Origin: Ampelomyces quisqualis
Lineage: Eukaryota > Ascomycota > Dothideomycetes > Pleosporales > Phaeosphaeriaceae
Length of the DNA stretch: 64,000 nt
Direction of reading: 5' to 3'
NCBI GenBank assembly: GCA_018398575.1
Contig: JAGTXZ010000021.1
Span: forward strand, 434,001-498,000
In this document: piece after piece, positions 21,063 through 33,792 of the stretch
Numbering within the stretch: position 1 is the stretch's first letter
How the letters are laid out: the number at the start of each line of letters is the position of its first letter
Notes under the pieces: generated by a model
The model's input: the letters and a program-made list of their open reading frames with translations, nothing else
Databases searched by the model: none
What the model was told of the DNA's origin: nothing
Position numbers and translations under genes: made by a program

Positions 21063-24000
21063 TCACTTCTCAATCAATGCCCCAAGAATCAGACTCTGAA
21101 TGACAAACTCCGCGCACGTGATTTTTACCTTCTTTCCAGCCACTTCGCCTCTCGCGACAAGTTCATCTTCACCCTCATCGCGCTTCCTTTTCTTGCTCTT
21201 CTTCTGTTTGCCACTCGCTGCAGGTTTGCCTGTGCCAAAGAGTTCAGCAGCAGCATCGGCGACGCCTGCTTCGCCATTATCAACATAGATCCAGTCCCAC
21301 TGGGCATCTCGTACCAACTCTGCCGCCGCTGCGAGATCTGCGCAACGGCCGACAGTTGCGGATCCAAGAGCATGTGTCAGGAAGATAAATGGTTGTCGTT
21401 TCTCAATTTCCTTCTTCGACTTTCCGGTCACGAGGAGAACTGTCTGACCACGCAGGAGCAGGTCGCGGTCGCCGATGGTCTGTTCAAAAGACAAGTCGTC
21501 GGCAGCGGGGTCGTAGGCTGTCATGGTCCGTGAGCGGACAACGCCATTAGGATCGAGGAACTTTGAGACACCTGCAGGAAGGAGATATCTGTTGAAAGAC
21601 ATGGCGCGAGACGCGTTCAGCGAGTCTTGCACCCAGCGAAGATGCAGACAAGGTACGTTGAGAGCGAGCGCCTGAATGTACTTGGTACTGCGCGAATGTG
21701 AATCCGATACAAGGGCGACGAATCCCAAGTCCTTATATGCGGGCTTCAGTGTCAAGCTTACAGTTCCCTCAGCAACAGAAGCAGAACAGCGTCGGCTCTG
21801 GGATGGCGTTGGGGCATCGTTGGCATCGTGGTCGAACAGCTCGTGGAAGCCTTGCTCTAGCACCAAACCGCCATTCGTCTTGATCGTACGTGCGATCTCC
21901 ACTTTATCCACGTCCATGGCGGTGGATGTAAGCACGAAAGCCATGTTCGAGAAGACACCACTGCTCGATCGTGCTGACGAAGACGCGACAGAGTTAGCAC
22001 GGGCTGTGGCTCCTTTAAGAAGCGATGGTAGCGTTGTACCTCTCCGGCCGAACGATGGTGTAGCGAGCGGATCCACGATGAGAGGTGTGCCGATGCGGGG
22101 CGTAGACTTGCTCGGAGAATTGGGTGGCGAGAAATTGAAAGAACGATCACGAAGCCTGGCCCATAGCTGCGTTGTTAAGTAGATGTTGGCCATGGGCACA
22201 GAGATGTGCTCAACTGGCTGCGCAACGTAAGCTGCCGGGAGGCTGTCTCGTCGCTTTTCTTCTAGTATCACAGTCGCGTAGCCGCGTTGGTCGGTGGTTG
22301 GTTGGCTGTCGCTCTGCACGTCTTCAATCTTATTCCTAAACCCGACGACAACATAAGTGTGTTTCTTCAGACCGGTTTCGTTCACTTTCACATGGTCACC
22401 GGGGCGGAGATCTAGCGCACGAACTTGCGTAGCTTCAAGGCTGGTGCTGTTACCATCATCGAAGCGGATCTGGAATTGGCGGCCAGCAACTCGACCAAGA
22501 CATGTTGCTGGGTAGAAGTGGCTGCCAGGCCAAGATGCAAAAACCCGATTAGGTGCAATGATGGCTCCTGTGGGTTGTTCGCCAGAGTCATCGATTACCT
22601 CTACGGCGGTCACGTTCTGAACAAGCTCTGGAGATGGATCGGCCAGTTCATCACGTTGGTCGTCAGCATCTGGCATGTCCATATCAGCAGCGGCAGCAAC
22701 GGCGCCTCTGCTTGCTCTCGCGGGTGTAACAGGTGTGCTAGCTTGGTGCTCAGCATGAGATTTGGGCTTCGAGGGCGAGACTGCTGGAGATGACAGCGAA
22801 TCCAACAGCTTCCTGTTCACAGACTTGAGTGCGCCTATCTTCTGAGTCTTGGTTCGCGATGTTCGAGGAGGCGGACCTCTTTTGAGTCTAGCTTGACGTG
22901 CATAAGGAGCTTGTGCCACTTTTCTGGCTTGCAAAACCGCGTTTGCACCTTTTAGCTCTCGATGTTGCGTAGATGCTATAGTCGGATCATCTTCACCTGC
23001 GGGCTGAGGCTCACTGGGCGGCAGCGAGGATTGGTTGGGTTCGACTTCGGACGCATTGGCTGGCTTTGTGGGACTTCGAAAGACGTTGCGTTTCGCAGCG
23101 TATGTTACCTTCTGACGCTTTGCAGAGGGTCGCGCTGGAGAAGAAGTCGCCGTCAGGTCTTCGTCGTCAGTCAGGCCGCTGAGACACGGCATCTCAATCT
23201 CCTCTTCACCCAACGATTGTTGTGTATCAGGTATGTTGAAGATGTCCTGCAAAGAACGAATGGGCTTGTTCATCTGGATATCATGACTACCGTCCTCCCT
23301 CAGATTTGTCGCAGATGCCTGTATCCGTTGAGAGCCATTCAGTTGCTCGTGCACAGTGTGAAACGGTTCGGTGCCGTTGGTTTGGTTTGCGGCCGCGGAG
23401 TGGTGGGCATGAGGTGGGTCGTTGCGAGCGGCGGACTCATCCGGAAAGAATGATGGCTGTGTTTCTTCCAGCGCATCTGTTTCAGGCACAGTGTGCTGAC
23501 GTTGCACACGAGGAGGTCTTTCGTTGACACGATCTGCACCTGGCTCGTCTTCGTCGCTGGACTCCTGCCCTTCGGAACGTGCGTCCTGCGGGTTCTCATG
23601 CTCCATGGTTTCGGGAACCTCGTCATCTGTTGACAGATCCACGTCTTCATGCTCCACCACATCGATCTCATTGTCTTCTTCAACGCCTTCTTCTTTGGGA
23701 TTTGTGTCTTCTTCGCCTTCTGGCTCATCTTTCGCAATAGGCAAGTCGTCGTCTTTCTCTTCCACTGACGTCTCTTCATCGGCAATCTCAGGCTCCATGG
23801 AGTCACGTACTCCAGTGTCCCCACCATACTCGTCGTGCCCTCGCTCATGTTCATCATAGGTGACGTCATCGTCATTCGTGGTGATGGGAGGGCTACTTGG
23901 TACGCCTTCATCACCCTCGGGCGTGATCTCTTCGTCCTCTGCATCCACTGTCTCCTCGGGACTAAGCTCGGGCGGTAAAGGTGGAATAGAGGATGATATG

Positions 24001-25815
24001 ACTTGGCTGGTCCATCCAGTCTTGGTAGCCATTGTGGTCTGGTTGATGCTGTACTGGTTGGTCGACGGAGAAGAGGGAAAGCGCAAAGTCTTCGGCCGCG
24101 CCATGCTCTCGTGATTGGCAGTCGCATCAGGTTGTGAATCCATGATAGCAACAGAGTCTCGACTACTGCACGGTCGGAGAGATTTTCTGAGAAGTGGTAG
24201 CGATGCAGGTGCTTGGAGTTGAGAAGAGGGGCTTGCCAGCTGGGAAGAATTGCGAGGTGGTTGCTGTGACGGTGTCCGCGTGGGGTGAGAAGAAGTCTTG
24301 GGTACCTGAACCTTAGTGTTCCTGTTATCATGTTTCACGGGGACTTGTGTGGTGAGGGTAGCGTCTTGCGGAAGTTCGTCCGGTGAGTCGTCATGCAACT
24401 CATTTGTGGACATGGCGTGGACGAACTCTACGGTCGCGCTTTCGTGATCAACGAGCCTTGGCACAGGCCGTTTCTTCATGGGTGAGAATATGCTCGAGTT
24501 TGTTGGACGCTGCCTTGCCGACTGTGGAGATGGAGGCATGGGTGCCGAAACGAAGGCGAACGACATGGCATTGCTGCGCTCGAAATGCTCCTTGGCCTTC
24601 TTCTTGCGATTGCGCAACTGAGCAGCCGATGGTTTCTCCCAGCTGTCTTGTTCCACTAAAAGCGGTGCGTGCGGGCCCGTTGTATGCTTCCGCTTCTCTT
24701 GCGACTCCCTCATTGAGACGTATTCCGCACGCGGCTCGCTGGACGATCGGACGACGGCGCCTGTTTGCGCTGTGTCGTCTCGCATGGCCTTGATCGGGCT
24801 CGACAAGGCTGGTACGGGGCTTGATTGTCGCGCATGGGTGAAGTTGGGCGAGGGCCGCGTGAAGGCCATATCTTGACTGGGTTCCGGTAGAGCAGCAGGC
24901 GATGTCGGTGCTTGCGTGTTCTGCCAGGCCTGGGTGAGTGACATGGGAGCGAGGCCGCCAACGCCAAAGCCAGGGAAGGCAGCGGCGGACTCGACTGTGC
25001 CGGGCGTGGTGGTTGTTCGTACAGCCGAGCTGGGCGTCTGCCTTGCTGCTATGGCTGGGGTCTCGAATTTGAGAGGGCTCGTCGGCGCATAGAGACTCAG
25101 GGCCAGGGCGGCTATCGGGTCGTCGTCGTCGGGTAGGACTGTCGGACTCGTGATGTTGGGGCTCGGCTGCTCTTGGCTGGACTCGACCAGTTGGACGCCG
25201 TCGGTCAGACTGTCGCCTTCGTTGTCGTCGACGTGCTCGGTGAAGAGCGACTTGGGACTTGGCATCTTGCTGAGCAGGGACGTCTGTTCGGACCCGTGGA
25301 TGCCGCTCGTGTACTGTCGGTATATCTGGCTATCGGGCTGGGTGTCGCCGGGGGCATCCATCCCGTCGAGGCTGCGGTGCCTCTTGCGCGCCGTGTCCAT
25401 ATTCTTTACGCACCCCGTGCTCGTCGGCGCGCTGTGGTGGGTCGACAAGACGGGCTTGCCATTTCCTGGCGTGGGCGCGACGCGTCGAGGGGCACGCGCG
25501 ACCGACTGCTGCTGGAGTTGCGGCGGCGCGGTAGAGGAGGCTGCAATCGAGGCAGCAGCGCCGGATCGACGGCTCTCGGTCGACGCGGTGAAGTGCAGTG
25601 TCTGGTTCCTGCCTGCGCGCTGCCTTAGCCGCTGTGAAAGTTGCCATGGATCCTGGGTGGCGCGCGGTCAGTGAGGTAATCTGCGGAGCGGCGGAGCGGC
25701 GGGGAGTGCAGGGGTCCTTGTCCTGGGCACACAGTCGCATGCGCACGGGAACGCCGCTTTCACTCACATCGAAAAGGCACTCGTCGAGCGCCGTGGAAGC
25801 TTGCGACTCAGCCAT
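21063..25815 (-). CDS. crb2: DNA damage checkpoint adaptor, Rad9/Crb2/53BP1 family
   Basis: Exon 1 is short (25815-25768, MAESQASTALDECLFD), followed by a 148-nt intron (GTGAGT at 25767, acceptor GGCAG at 25620) and one long exon 25619-21063; 1534 aa. The first ~1000 residues are disordered, rich in Ser/Thr-Gln and Ser/Thr-Pro sites and with a very acidic stretch of Glu/Asp, as in Rad9-type mediators phosphorylated by Mec1/Tel1 and CDK. A Tudor-like fold starts near residue 1040 (VFASWPGSHFYPATCLGRV, FQIRFDDGNS), which in this family reads methylated histone H4. The C-terminus carries tandem BRCT features (SNMAFVLTS, LGFVALVSDSHSRSTKYIQA, CLHLRWVQDSL, DWIYVDNGE). The protein recruits and activates the Rad53/Chk1 kinases at breaks. 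Confidence 0.92.
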
Positions 25816-26177
25816 CGCGAGGGCCCATCCTCAGGACGGGGTGTTGGGGTGCCATGGCAGACTCGGCGGGGCCACTATCGCAGGCGCGCCAACTAGTCAA
25901 TATCCGAGCCAACGCGCCCTCACGTGCCGGGTGTACTGAATAGGCAGTTCATGTAGGGCACCTAAAGCACAGCATTTGCCAGGTAGGTGCTGACGTAAAG
26001 TGAACTTGTCGATTGTTGGACATACATGCATACTCGCACCTCCACCCGCCCTGCTTCCCTTTCCAAGCAGTCAACTGCCCCACCGTCCATCTCCGCTCAT
26101 GTCCCCGTTCTTGCATCACACGTCCAGGCTTACTCGTGTCTTGTGTTGCAGGTGACCGTCCGTCTTCAACACCCCGT
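25816..26177. other. Short intergenic region
   Basis: 5' flank of the checkpoint gene and 3' flank of SDH3; both are on the minus strand. No feature recognised. Confidence 0.4.
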
Positions 26178-26783
26178 CTATGCGAGAAAGGTGTAGTAAA
26201 GCGCCGAGACAGCCGTCACGCCCACCGCGGTCCACCCCGTCCTGATAACCTGCGTGTTCTTGAACCCGACACCAACGTCCCAGGCCAAATGCCTCAACCC
26301 ATTGAAGCTGTGGTAGAAGAATGGCCACGCAAAGAAAGTCTTGAGCGCAACTTTGACAGCCACAGGCCACGCCGCAACAGCCGCAACCATCGACTGCGTC
26401 TCGAGGTGCCATCCGGTGTAGGGAGCCGCGAGATAGGCGAATCCGAACAGGTAGAGCGAGCCGGACAGGATGACGGCTGTCAAGCGGTTGAGACCCGAGC
26501 CGTACCAGGTGATTTGCGGCTTGTAGATGGACAGGTGCGGGGAGACGGGGCGGTTGAGACGTTGTTTGGCGAGGATTTCGGGGCTGTCGGCCTGCGATGT
26601 CGCGAGTCTGTGGAAATCGTCAGCATCGGTACGGCACCTACAGGCTGGACAGCACGAAAGAAGCTGCCCATGCTGCCATGGCCATCCATACCGCCGCTGC
26701 ACCATCGATCGCGCAGGCTGCGCTCTCAAACCCGGCGCCGCCGCCCTCCGCAGACCCAACTGGAAAAGTCGCATCGAAGACAT
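26178..26783 (-). CDS. SDH3: Succinate dehydrogenase cytochrome b subunit (SDHC)
   Basis: Two exons, 26783-26692 and 26607-26178 (intron 26691-26608, donor GTATGG, acceptor CACAG), 173 aa. The Arg/Ala-rich N-terminus (MSSMRLFQLGLRRAAAP...) is a mitochondrial targeting peptide, with RRLATS as a likely cleavage zone. The family signature is clear: LNRPVSPHLSIYKPQITWY, then three hydrophobic segments, with the haem/quinone region FFYHSFNGLRHLAWD. It anchors complex II in the inner membrane and contributes to the ubiquinone site targeted by SDHI fungicides. Lys60 in IYKPQITWY and Ala75 in LNRLTA stand where Arg and a highly conserved Gly are usual in the sequences I remember. It could be the main SDHC or a divergent paralogue. 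Confidence 0.93.
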   Translation of the reverse strand: MSSMRLFQLGLRRAAAPGLRAQPARSMVQRRYGWPWQHGQLLSCCPACRCRTDADDFHRLATSQADSPEILAKQRLNRPVSPHLSIYKPQITWYGSGLNRLTAVILSGSLYLFGFAYLAAPYTGWHLETQSMVAAVAAWPVAVKVALKTFFAWPFFYHSFNGLRHLAWDVGVGFKNTQVIRTGWTAVGVTAVSALYYTFLA

Positions 26784-27598
26784 GGTGCTCAGTTAACTTC
26801 GCTCGTGCCGATGGTGTCGAACAGTCGTCGTGCTTGTCTTCTCCATGTCGTCAAGCTCTCAGACTCCACGGCCGCCCGCAACTCCCGAGGCTGCCGTTGG
26901 CCAATCACGGCGCGGACGTATCCAAGCGTTCTGGCTTAGTCATGCACCCCATGCACCCGAAATATCTTCGTTTTCGCGGTCCGCCCTGAGTTGCCTCCCT
27001 TCACAAACCTCGATATCGCCGGCAACGAGCAAAAGCGCTGAATTGCCGGAGTGACGACCTATTTGTCTGCTGGCGTTATGTCGGTGGATTGGGTATAGGA
27101 GTGTTTGGAGAGAGACGCCCGTAGTTAATCGCTCGTAAAGTCTAAGCTCATGGCTCAGCGAGTTTCATATCAAGGCAACATACTCAAATCTGTAGACACT
27201 GTAGAGCCATCGTTGATGAGCAGAGCTTCCTTGATTCGCTCTACATGTTCATTGCCACGAGGCGGAGAGATGGCTCGAGTTGTGAAGTCAGAAGCCCACT
27301 GCATCTTCGTATCCTCTCGTAGCCAGCCGCGCGATCATCGTACGGCGGTTTCACCCCAAGCGAATCCATACCATCAATGAGTCCTGCTAGTCGGTATAGT
27401 GAGCACTGCGCAATGTAAAGCATCGTTCACGTCCCTTCCATCTTGACGGTAGACTTGACGGATTCACCGCGCTGCGTGCCAGCAAAAATTTTCGCTCCGC
27501 ACCCACGCTCTTCCAGTGCTGAACGGGGGCTGTTAACTCGACGTCCAACTTTCTACAGCACTTGACGAAAGCATTAAGAGCGCGCCATTACTTGCAAT
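26784..27598. other. Divergent intergenic region
   Basis: Presumed promoters of SDH3 (minus) and the WDR89-like gene (plus). No gene or repeat recognised. Confidence 0.45.
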
Positions 27599-29017
27599 AT
27601 GCCATCTGCATCACCAGCTGCAAGCACTAACGCGGGGCTGCCGCCAAACTCGTACATCTACAAGATCATCTCCACAGCGCCACGGCAAGATCCCCTCACA
27701 TACTCAAAATTAGACCAGTTAGCTATTATATCATCAGATGACTCGTTGCGATTTCTTGACCCCGCGAACCTGTCTTCACTTCCCAATGGCGTGATCAAGA
27801 AGGTGAACGAGAAAGTCACGTGCCTCGAACGCGCCAACGATGCACCGAGCAACGTGGTCGCTACCACAGGAAGAGATGGGTACATAAGGTTCTGGGATAA
27901 ACGAAGTCATCAAAAAGCGCTTGAGATAGAGAGCCGTATGTATCTTGAACCGAGCACATCACATTAGAAACTAACATGAACAGCACACAAACTCATCTCA
28001 GCACTGGTATGCGACGCGGAGAAAAACTTTGTCGCAGCTGGGATCGAAAACCCTGATGATGGCCCAGGCGCATCCCCAGTCTACGTCTGGTATGAGATAC
28101 CTGCGCACACACTCGGGGCATACATGCGCTGACAAGTCAAAGGGACCAGCGCAACCCCTCGGCACCCACTTCATCTCTGATCGAGTCCCACACGGACACA
28201 ATTACTTCCCTGCAACTACACCCAAGCCACCCCACACTCCTCTTATCTTCGAGCACAGACGGCCTCGTGAACATCTTCGACACGTCCCAAGCCGAGGAAG
28301 AAGATGCGCTCTACCAAGTCATCAACCACAGATCAGCCATTGCGCACGCTGGCTTCATGTATCCCGGCACAGACATCTACGCTCTTGGCACGGATGAAAC
28401 GATGAGCTTTTACGCGCTGCAAAGCCAAAAGGAAGAGGAACAAGAGCCCGTACCGAGAGCATTTGGGGATGTCAGGCAAGTGTTAGGGTGCGAGTATATT
28501 GTGGATATGCATTGGGTTGGTCCGCAGCCTTTCATTGCAGCTGGGAAGCATAGGTATATATATCCACGCCAATGGATCTCACTGCACCGACGATTCACTT
28601 TGCTAATACTTGTCCCAGCGAGAATCGCCTAGACCTCATACCCATCACTCAATCCCCCACCAGCCCTCTTCATTACACCTACGACCTAGCCCAATCAATC
28701 CGCCTCACAGCATCCCACGGTGACGAAATCGTCCGCGACTTGTTCACTGACGTACACGTACGTCTTTCCATCCCCGTTCCTTGGATCTTTCTACTAACAT
28801 TATTCAGTCTCGAACGACCTACACCTGCGGCGAAGACAGCCACGTCCGCGCGTGGAAGCTGTCTGAAGACGAGGCCATGGACATTGACGACTCCGCCGCC
28901 GAACCCAACAACGACCGCAACCACCACAAGCAGAAAACAAAGGAGAAGACGAAGAAAAAGGAAAAGCAAAAGCGCAAGGCCGATGACAAGGACAAGACGA
29001 GATTTAAACCCTACTAG
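27599..29017 (+). CDS. WD40 repeat protein, WDR89-like
   Basis: Five exons: 27599-27935, 27984-28089, 28143-28553, 28619-28757, 28808-29017; 400 aa. WD-type repeats are recognisable (QLAIISSDDSLRFLD, VVATTGRDGYIRFWD, TLLLSSSTDGLVNIFD, YTCGEDSHVRAWKL). The order, with the break IRLTASHGDEIVRDLFTD before the last blade, resembles WDR89, a conserved WD40 protein of unclear role. The C-terminus is a Lys/Glu/Asp-rich charged tail, probably disordered and nuclear. It ends 496 bp from the convergent sodium-ATPase gene. Confidence 0.88.
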
Positions 29018-29512
29018 TCGTAGTAGTCGTAGGTAGCCACACTCCCCCCTCCCAAAAAAAGAAAAAGAAAAAGAAAAAGTAGGCATAGCCCATTCCATTC
29101 CCAAAACCCCTCTTCAAACGAAACTATCCCTTTTTTCATACATCTGTCCAGTCCAGTCCAGTCCCACATCACACCCCCATCCTCCCGCAAAACCTCTTCT
29201 CCTCCAATCCCTACACCAATTCGCCTTTTTCTCCCACTTACAAGTGCAGCACTCAAGCCACCCCCGCCATAATTTCCTTCATGTTGGTTCAGAGGTTCTC
29301 GCAGCGCAGGACGTCGATGGACGGTTACTAGGTAGCGTCCCTGGACTGATGAACGGAATGGCGTGCGCGGAAGGAGTGTATGTATTCAAGTCGATAAGCT
29401 AGACTATACGAGAAAGAACGGCCAAGGGTCGATGCCAAGAAAAACCCGCTCGACTAGCCAGGTGGGAAAACGATCTTGTTCATCTGGCCACCACCACCAA
29501 AAAGAGCAATCT
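29018..29512. other. 3' flank with purine tract
   Basis: Space between two convergent genes. It contains an (AAAAAG)-like purine tract at about 29054-29080 and a short GTCCA repeat near 29146-29163. Both are probably in 3' UTRs. Confidence 0.45.
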
Positions 29513-32500
29513 CTACTTCTCCCTCACGATGCCCGCGCCAGCAACCCCCGCCCTAGCCTCGGCGTCCTCACGACTAATCGTTGTACGCGCACCACTCCAC
29601 ATGCCCATGCGTCGCTTCACCATTTTCCACGTCTCAATCGCAGAAATGTAAATGACGACAGCGCCGAAAGCGACGCCCCACTCCCATGTAATCATGCCGT
29701 GCTTGAACACCTTCTCGTTGATGAACGGAATGTAGACAATGGGAAACATGACGACGAAGCCCGCCATGACAGCGAAGAAAAGGAAGCGGTTGCGCCAGAG
29801 CGTGCTGAAGACGGAAAAGGTGCTGTTGTTGGACGTCGGGTACATGTTGAACAAGCTGCGGGCAAAGTGCTTGACTTCCCACGCCGTAACGAGGAGAAGA
29901 AGCGTGATAGTCGCGTAGGTCGTTGCGCGCGCGCGAAAGACCACGTCGCACGTGTCATTGTAGCCTTCGTTACATCCGGAACCAAGATTGCCGCCGCCAG
30001 GGCCGACGTATGCGACGATGGCGAAGGAGAAGAGACATAGTGCGCCCATGAAGAAGCCGTAGATGAATTTGTCCGTGATGAGCTCCTTGGTGAAGACACC
30101 GGCTTTGACGTCGTGCGGGGGGCGCAGCATGATGTCTTCTTGGGATTCTTCGAGACCGAGACCGATGGCGAGGAAAGAGGAGGTGATGAGGTTAACCCAG
30201 AGGATCTCGATGGGGGAAAGGGGGAAGACGGAGTGGTTGTCATTGTCTTTGAAGGCAAGACCGATCAGGAGGAGGATGACTTGTGCGATGTTGGAAATGA
30301 GAAGATGCATCAAGAACTATAAATAGTTAGGTTGGAGCGGGAAGTGTTGAGATGGGGAAAGCACACCTTTTGGATGTTGTCGAACAAGCGGCGACCTTCT
30401 TCGACGGCTTTCACAATCGAAGCAAAGTTGTCGTCAGTAAGGACCATCTCAGCAGCGTCTTTGGCGACGTCACTTCCAGTACCCATAGCCATGCCGACGT
30501 TGGCCTGCTTAAGTGCAGGTGAGTCGTTGACACCGTCACCAGTCATGACACAGAAGCGGCCGCGCCTGTGGAGAGCTTGCACCATCTTGACCTTGGTCTT
30601 GGGGCTACATCTAGCGATAACGAGCGGGAGTGTTTCCATAGAGTCAATCTGTGCCTCGGTCATTGCATCGAAATCTCTAGCGATCATGACAGCGGAGGCG
30701 GGAGTGTGATCGTCGATGATATCAACGTCCTTGGCGATGGCGCGAGCAGTACCGGGATGATCACCCGTGAGCATGTGCACCGTAATACCGGCGACCTTGC
30801 ACTCGCGAACAGCGCCCTTGGTCTCCAGACGAGGTGGGTCGTAAATGGCAACGAGACCGATGAAGTTCAGGTTGTTCTCGACCTCTGCGCGATCACTGTA
30901 GTCGGAGCCAGCGACGAGAGTCTTGTGGGCGATACAGAGAACCCGAAGACCTTCGTTGGCCATCGTCTCGGCGGACTGCATGATCTCGTTGCGTTGTTCC
31001 TCGGAGATGTTGAGGACCGGTAGCATGAACTCTGTCGCACCCTTGGTGTAGACATCGAGGAGACTAGACTGGTTGTCTTTGTAGACGACCGTCATTTTCT
31101 TGACGGTCGAGTCAAATGAAAACTCAGTGGCGAGATGAATATTGTCAGTCCTTAGAATGTCCTCCTTGCCCATGTTGAAGCGAGATGCGAGGACATGTAG
31201 AGCGATCTCAGTGGGCTCACCGTGAGCTTTCCAGTGCCCAGTGGAAGGACTTTGAATGATGGCGGTCGGTGGCGGTGAGTAGGACTCGATGGTCGAAGCA
31301 TCGGTGTCGCGTCCATCGTCGCTAATAGCACGGTCGAGAGCGCCCTTCTTCTCGCTTGGCGAGATAGAGCGCTCATTGTCAAGGTTGAGCGATGGCAACA
31401 CTTTGGAGTTGTTGCACAGAGCAATGGTGCGCAAGAAGCGAGCCAAATGTGTGTTTGGTGTGTATGTATCGAGGGTAAGACGCTCGTCGTCGAGACTGAC
31501 ATGGCCGCTGTTGGGATTGAAAGGATCCGTGATGCCCTCAACGGTGATGCTACCAACGCCTGGAATGATGGCCTTTTTGGAAACCATGCGGCCTTGGGTG
31601 AGGGTTCCGGTCTTGTCGGAGCAAATGTTGGTTACGCCACCCACGGCTTCGATCGCAGACTGAACTCGAGTGATGACGTTCGCCTTCGCCATAGCCTTGC
31701 CTCCCACGGCGATGGTGATAGTGAGCACCGCGATGAGGGACTCGGGGATGACAGCAACAGCAACACAAATACCGTAGATGAGTACCTCACCGCCGACCTG
31801 CCATTTGGCGGCAGAGAAGACGATTATGGCAAGCAGAATAGCAAGACCGAAGAGGAGGAGAGCGAACTTGCTGAGGGTGATCTGTAGTGGTGTTCCAACA
31901 AGACCGAGGATGGTCCTTACACCGTTGACGAATCGCCTACAGAGTTGCATGAAGATGGATTCCTCGCGCTCCTTGTGGTTCTTCTTCTGACGAAGCATGG
32001 CCGCGATCTTTCCGACTTCAGTTTCCATACCGGTAGCGACAACAATACCGCGGCATCGGCCGGAGGTCATTTCACTACCCGAGAAAGCCAGGTTCGTGCG
32101 GTCTCCGGTGCCCATGTCGGCATCGTCGAATCTCCTGTCAGGTGTCTTCTCTACAGGGATAGATTCACCTGTGAGGAAGGCCTCGTTGGTGAAGGCATTG
32201 ATACCATCGATGAGACGGAGGTCAGCAGGCACAATGCCACCTACGCTGAGCTGTACGATGTCACCCGGGACGAGGTCAATGGCCTTGACCTTGAGGTCGG
32301 AAACACCGTTCCGAGTGATGGTGGCCTCGGGGGCTGTAAGCTTCTTGAGAGACTCGATGGTTTTCTCAGCTTGGTAATCCTGCCAGAAACCGACCACGAT
32401 ATTAAGACAAATGACGGCAGCCATGACGGCGCCCTCAATATAGTCGTCAATGCCAAAGCTTAGGGCCATGACAATGATGAGGACAAAAGTAAGGCTGTTG

Positions 32501-32867
32501 GAGATCTGCCTCAAGAGAATCTTCCACAGGGAAAGCCCTTCAGCTCCCTTAACCTTGTTAGGGCCATAGAGCTGGAGGCGGGACTCGGCTTCAGTGTTGG
32601 TGAGTCCATGGCTGTAGACGTCAGTAACTTTGCAGTCGGTGGGAAGACGAGAAAGTCTCACTTGATGTCCACGCGCAGTTTCTCTGCTACTTCTTCGAAG
32701 GAGAGTGTGTGCGGGGTGTGCAGCGTTGGCGGTGCTCCGGCGTCGGCTGGTGTAGGCTGGGGTGGCCTGGTGTGGGGTGAATGGTGTGGCTCTTTACTAC
32801 CACATATAGGGGGCTCGTCAAGTTGGGGAGAAGACTCCTCGACGGAAGGCAAGACGGTTTCACCCAT
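29513..32867 (-). CDS. ena1: Na+/K+-exporting P-type ATPase, ENA type (P-IID)
   Basis: Three exons: 32867-32662, 32611-30367, 30316-29513; introns of 50 nt each; 1084 aa. P-ATPase motifs in order: TGES, the transmembrane motif VIPESLIAVLTITIAVG (IPES rather than the IPEG of calcium pumps, typical of class IID), phosphorylation site CSDKTGTLTQG with D401, KGA near the nucleotide site, TGDHPGTA and MTGDGVNDSPALK. About ten hydrophobic segments are seen. ENA pumps extrude Na+ or K+ at the plasma membrane under salt or alkaline stress. The N-terminus requires the acceptor at 32612 so that LRVDI joins NHGLTNTEAE. One CTTGGC, the PacC core on this strand, lies 370 bp upstream at 33235-33240; single copies are weak evidence. 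Confidence 0.95.
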
Positions 32868-33792
32868 TCAAATAAGCAGGAACACGCGTTTGGTGTTGGT
32901 TGTGAAGAGCATCTGGGGGCGCTCGCGGGGGTCATCTTATAGGCATCTGGCTCGCCTGGGGTATAGCGGGGTCGCCCGCGCTAGGGTGCGACGTGGGTCC
33001 TCCCAAGCTTGGTAGCAGGCCTGGGGCTCCGCATCACTTTCGCATCACCACCTGCATGCCGGGCACATGATGTGTGCACTGGTATTTCGCCGAGCTCAGG
33101 TCGAAATAATCTGTGCGACGGTTTCGGTTTGTTCAGAGACCAGAGGCCTCAGCTTTCGTTGCGTAGTCCAACAGAGCCGGCGAGCCAAAGCGCGGCAAGC
33201 CTCACAAAGAGGATGATGGCAATTCGATAAGCATCTTGGCTGACAGTCCCAAGAACGTGGCTTGCCGCTTCCTGGTTTTTCTGAATGCGGGCCCCGATGC
33301 CGAGATGTCTCGGCTGTTGGCATGTTGACCTCGTAGGCTGCGAGTGTGCATTGGTGGGCACGGCGAAAGCACCGAGTGCCACGTCGGGGCGAGTGCCGGC
33401 TGACAATAAGCGAGCAGCGGGTGTGGGATTGGTCTGGGCAGAACAGGGCGGAGGTACAACAGAGTCCGACATGGACAGCAGAGAGTATAAGTACCAGATG
33501 CTTCGCGTGTCGCCGCTGCTGCCAGTCGCTGTCCACAAGACGTGGTCCAGGAAGAATCGGCGTCTGCACATATGTGATGCGTAGGAACCTGACAACATCA
33601 CGTTAGCAGAAGCACAAGGCTTCGCATGTCAAGCATAGCACAGGAAGAAGCAAAGCTTGTAATTATATCGACCCGATCCGAGTGCGCCGAAAACCCCGTC
33701 CCAATGCCGATTTTCCCTGCGAAGATGCAAAATTGATGGAATCGTAAAAGTACCCAGCGGAAGTTGTTGTCTTGTCTATCTCTCCACCAGAG
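32868..33792. other. Intergenic region 5' of the ENA-type ATPase
   Basis: No gene supported; overlapping ORFs at 33096-33606 on both strands have no family content. Confidence 0.45.

Noticed and set aside
23339..24331. 330-codon minus-strand ORF
   Set aside because: It lies in another frame inside the long disordered region of the Rad9/Crb2 gene and is a shadow.
29040..29165. Purine tract and GTCCA repeat as a possible mobile element end
   Set aside because: Simple sequence in the space between convergent genes; no terminal repeats or target duplication seen.
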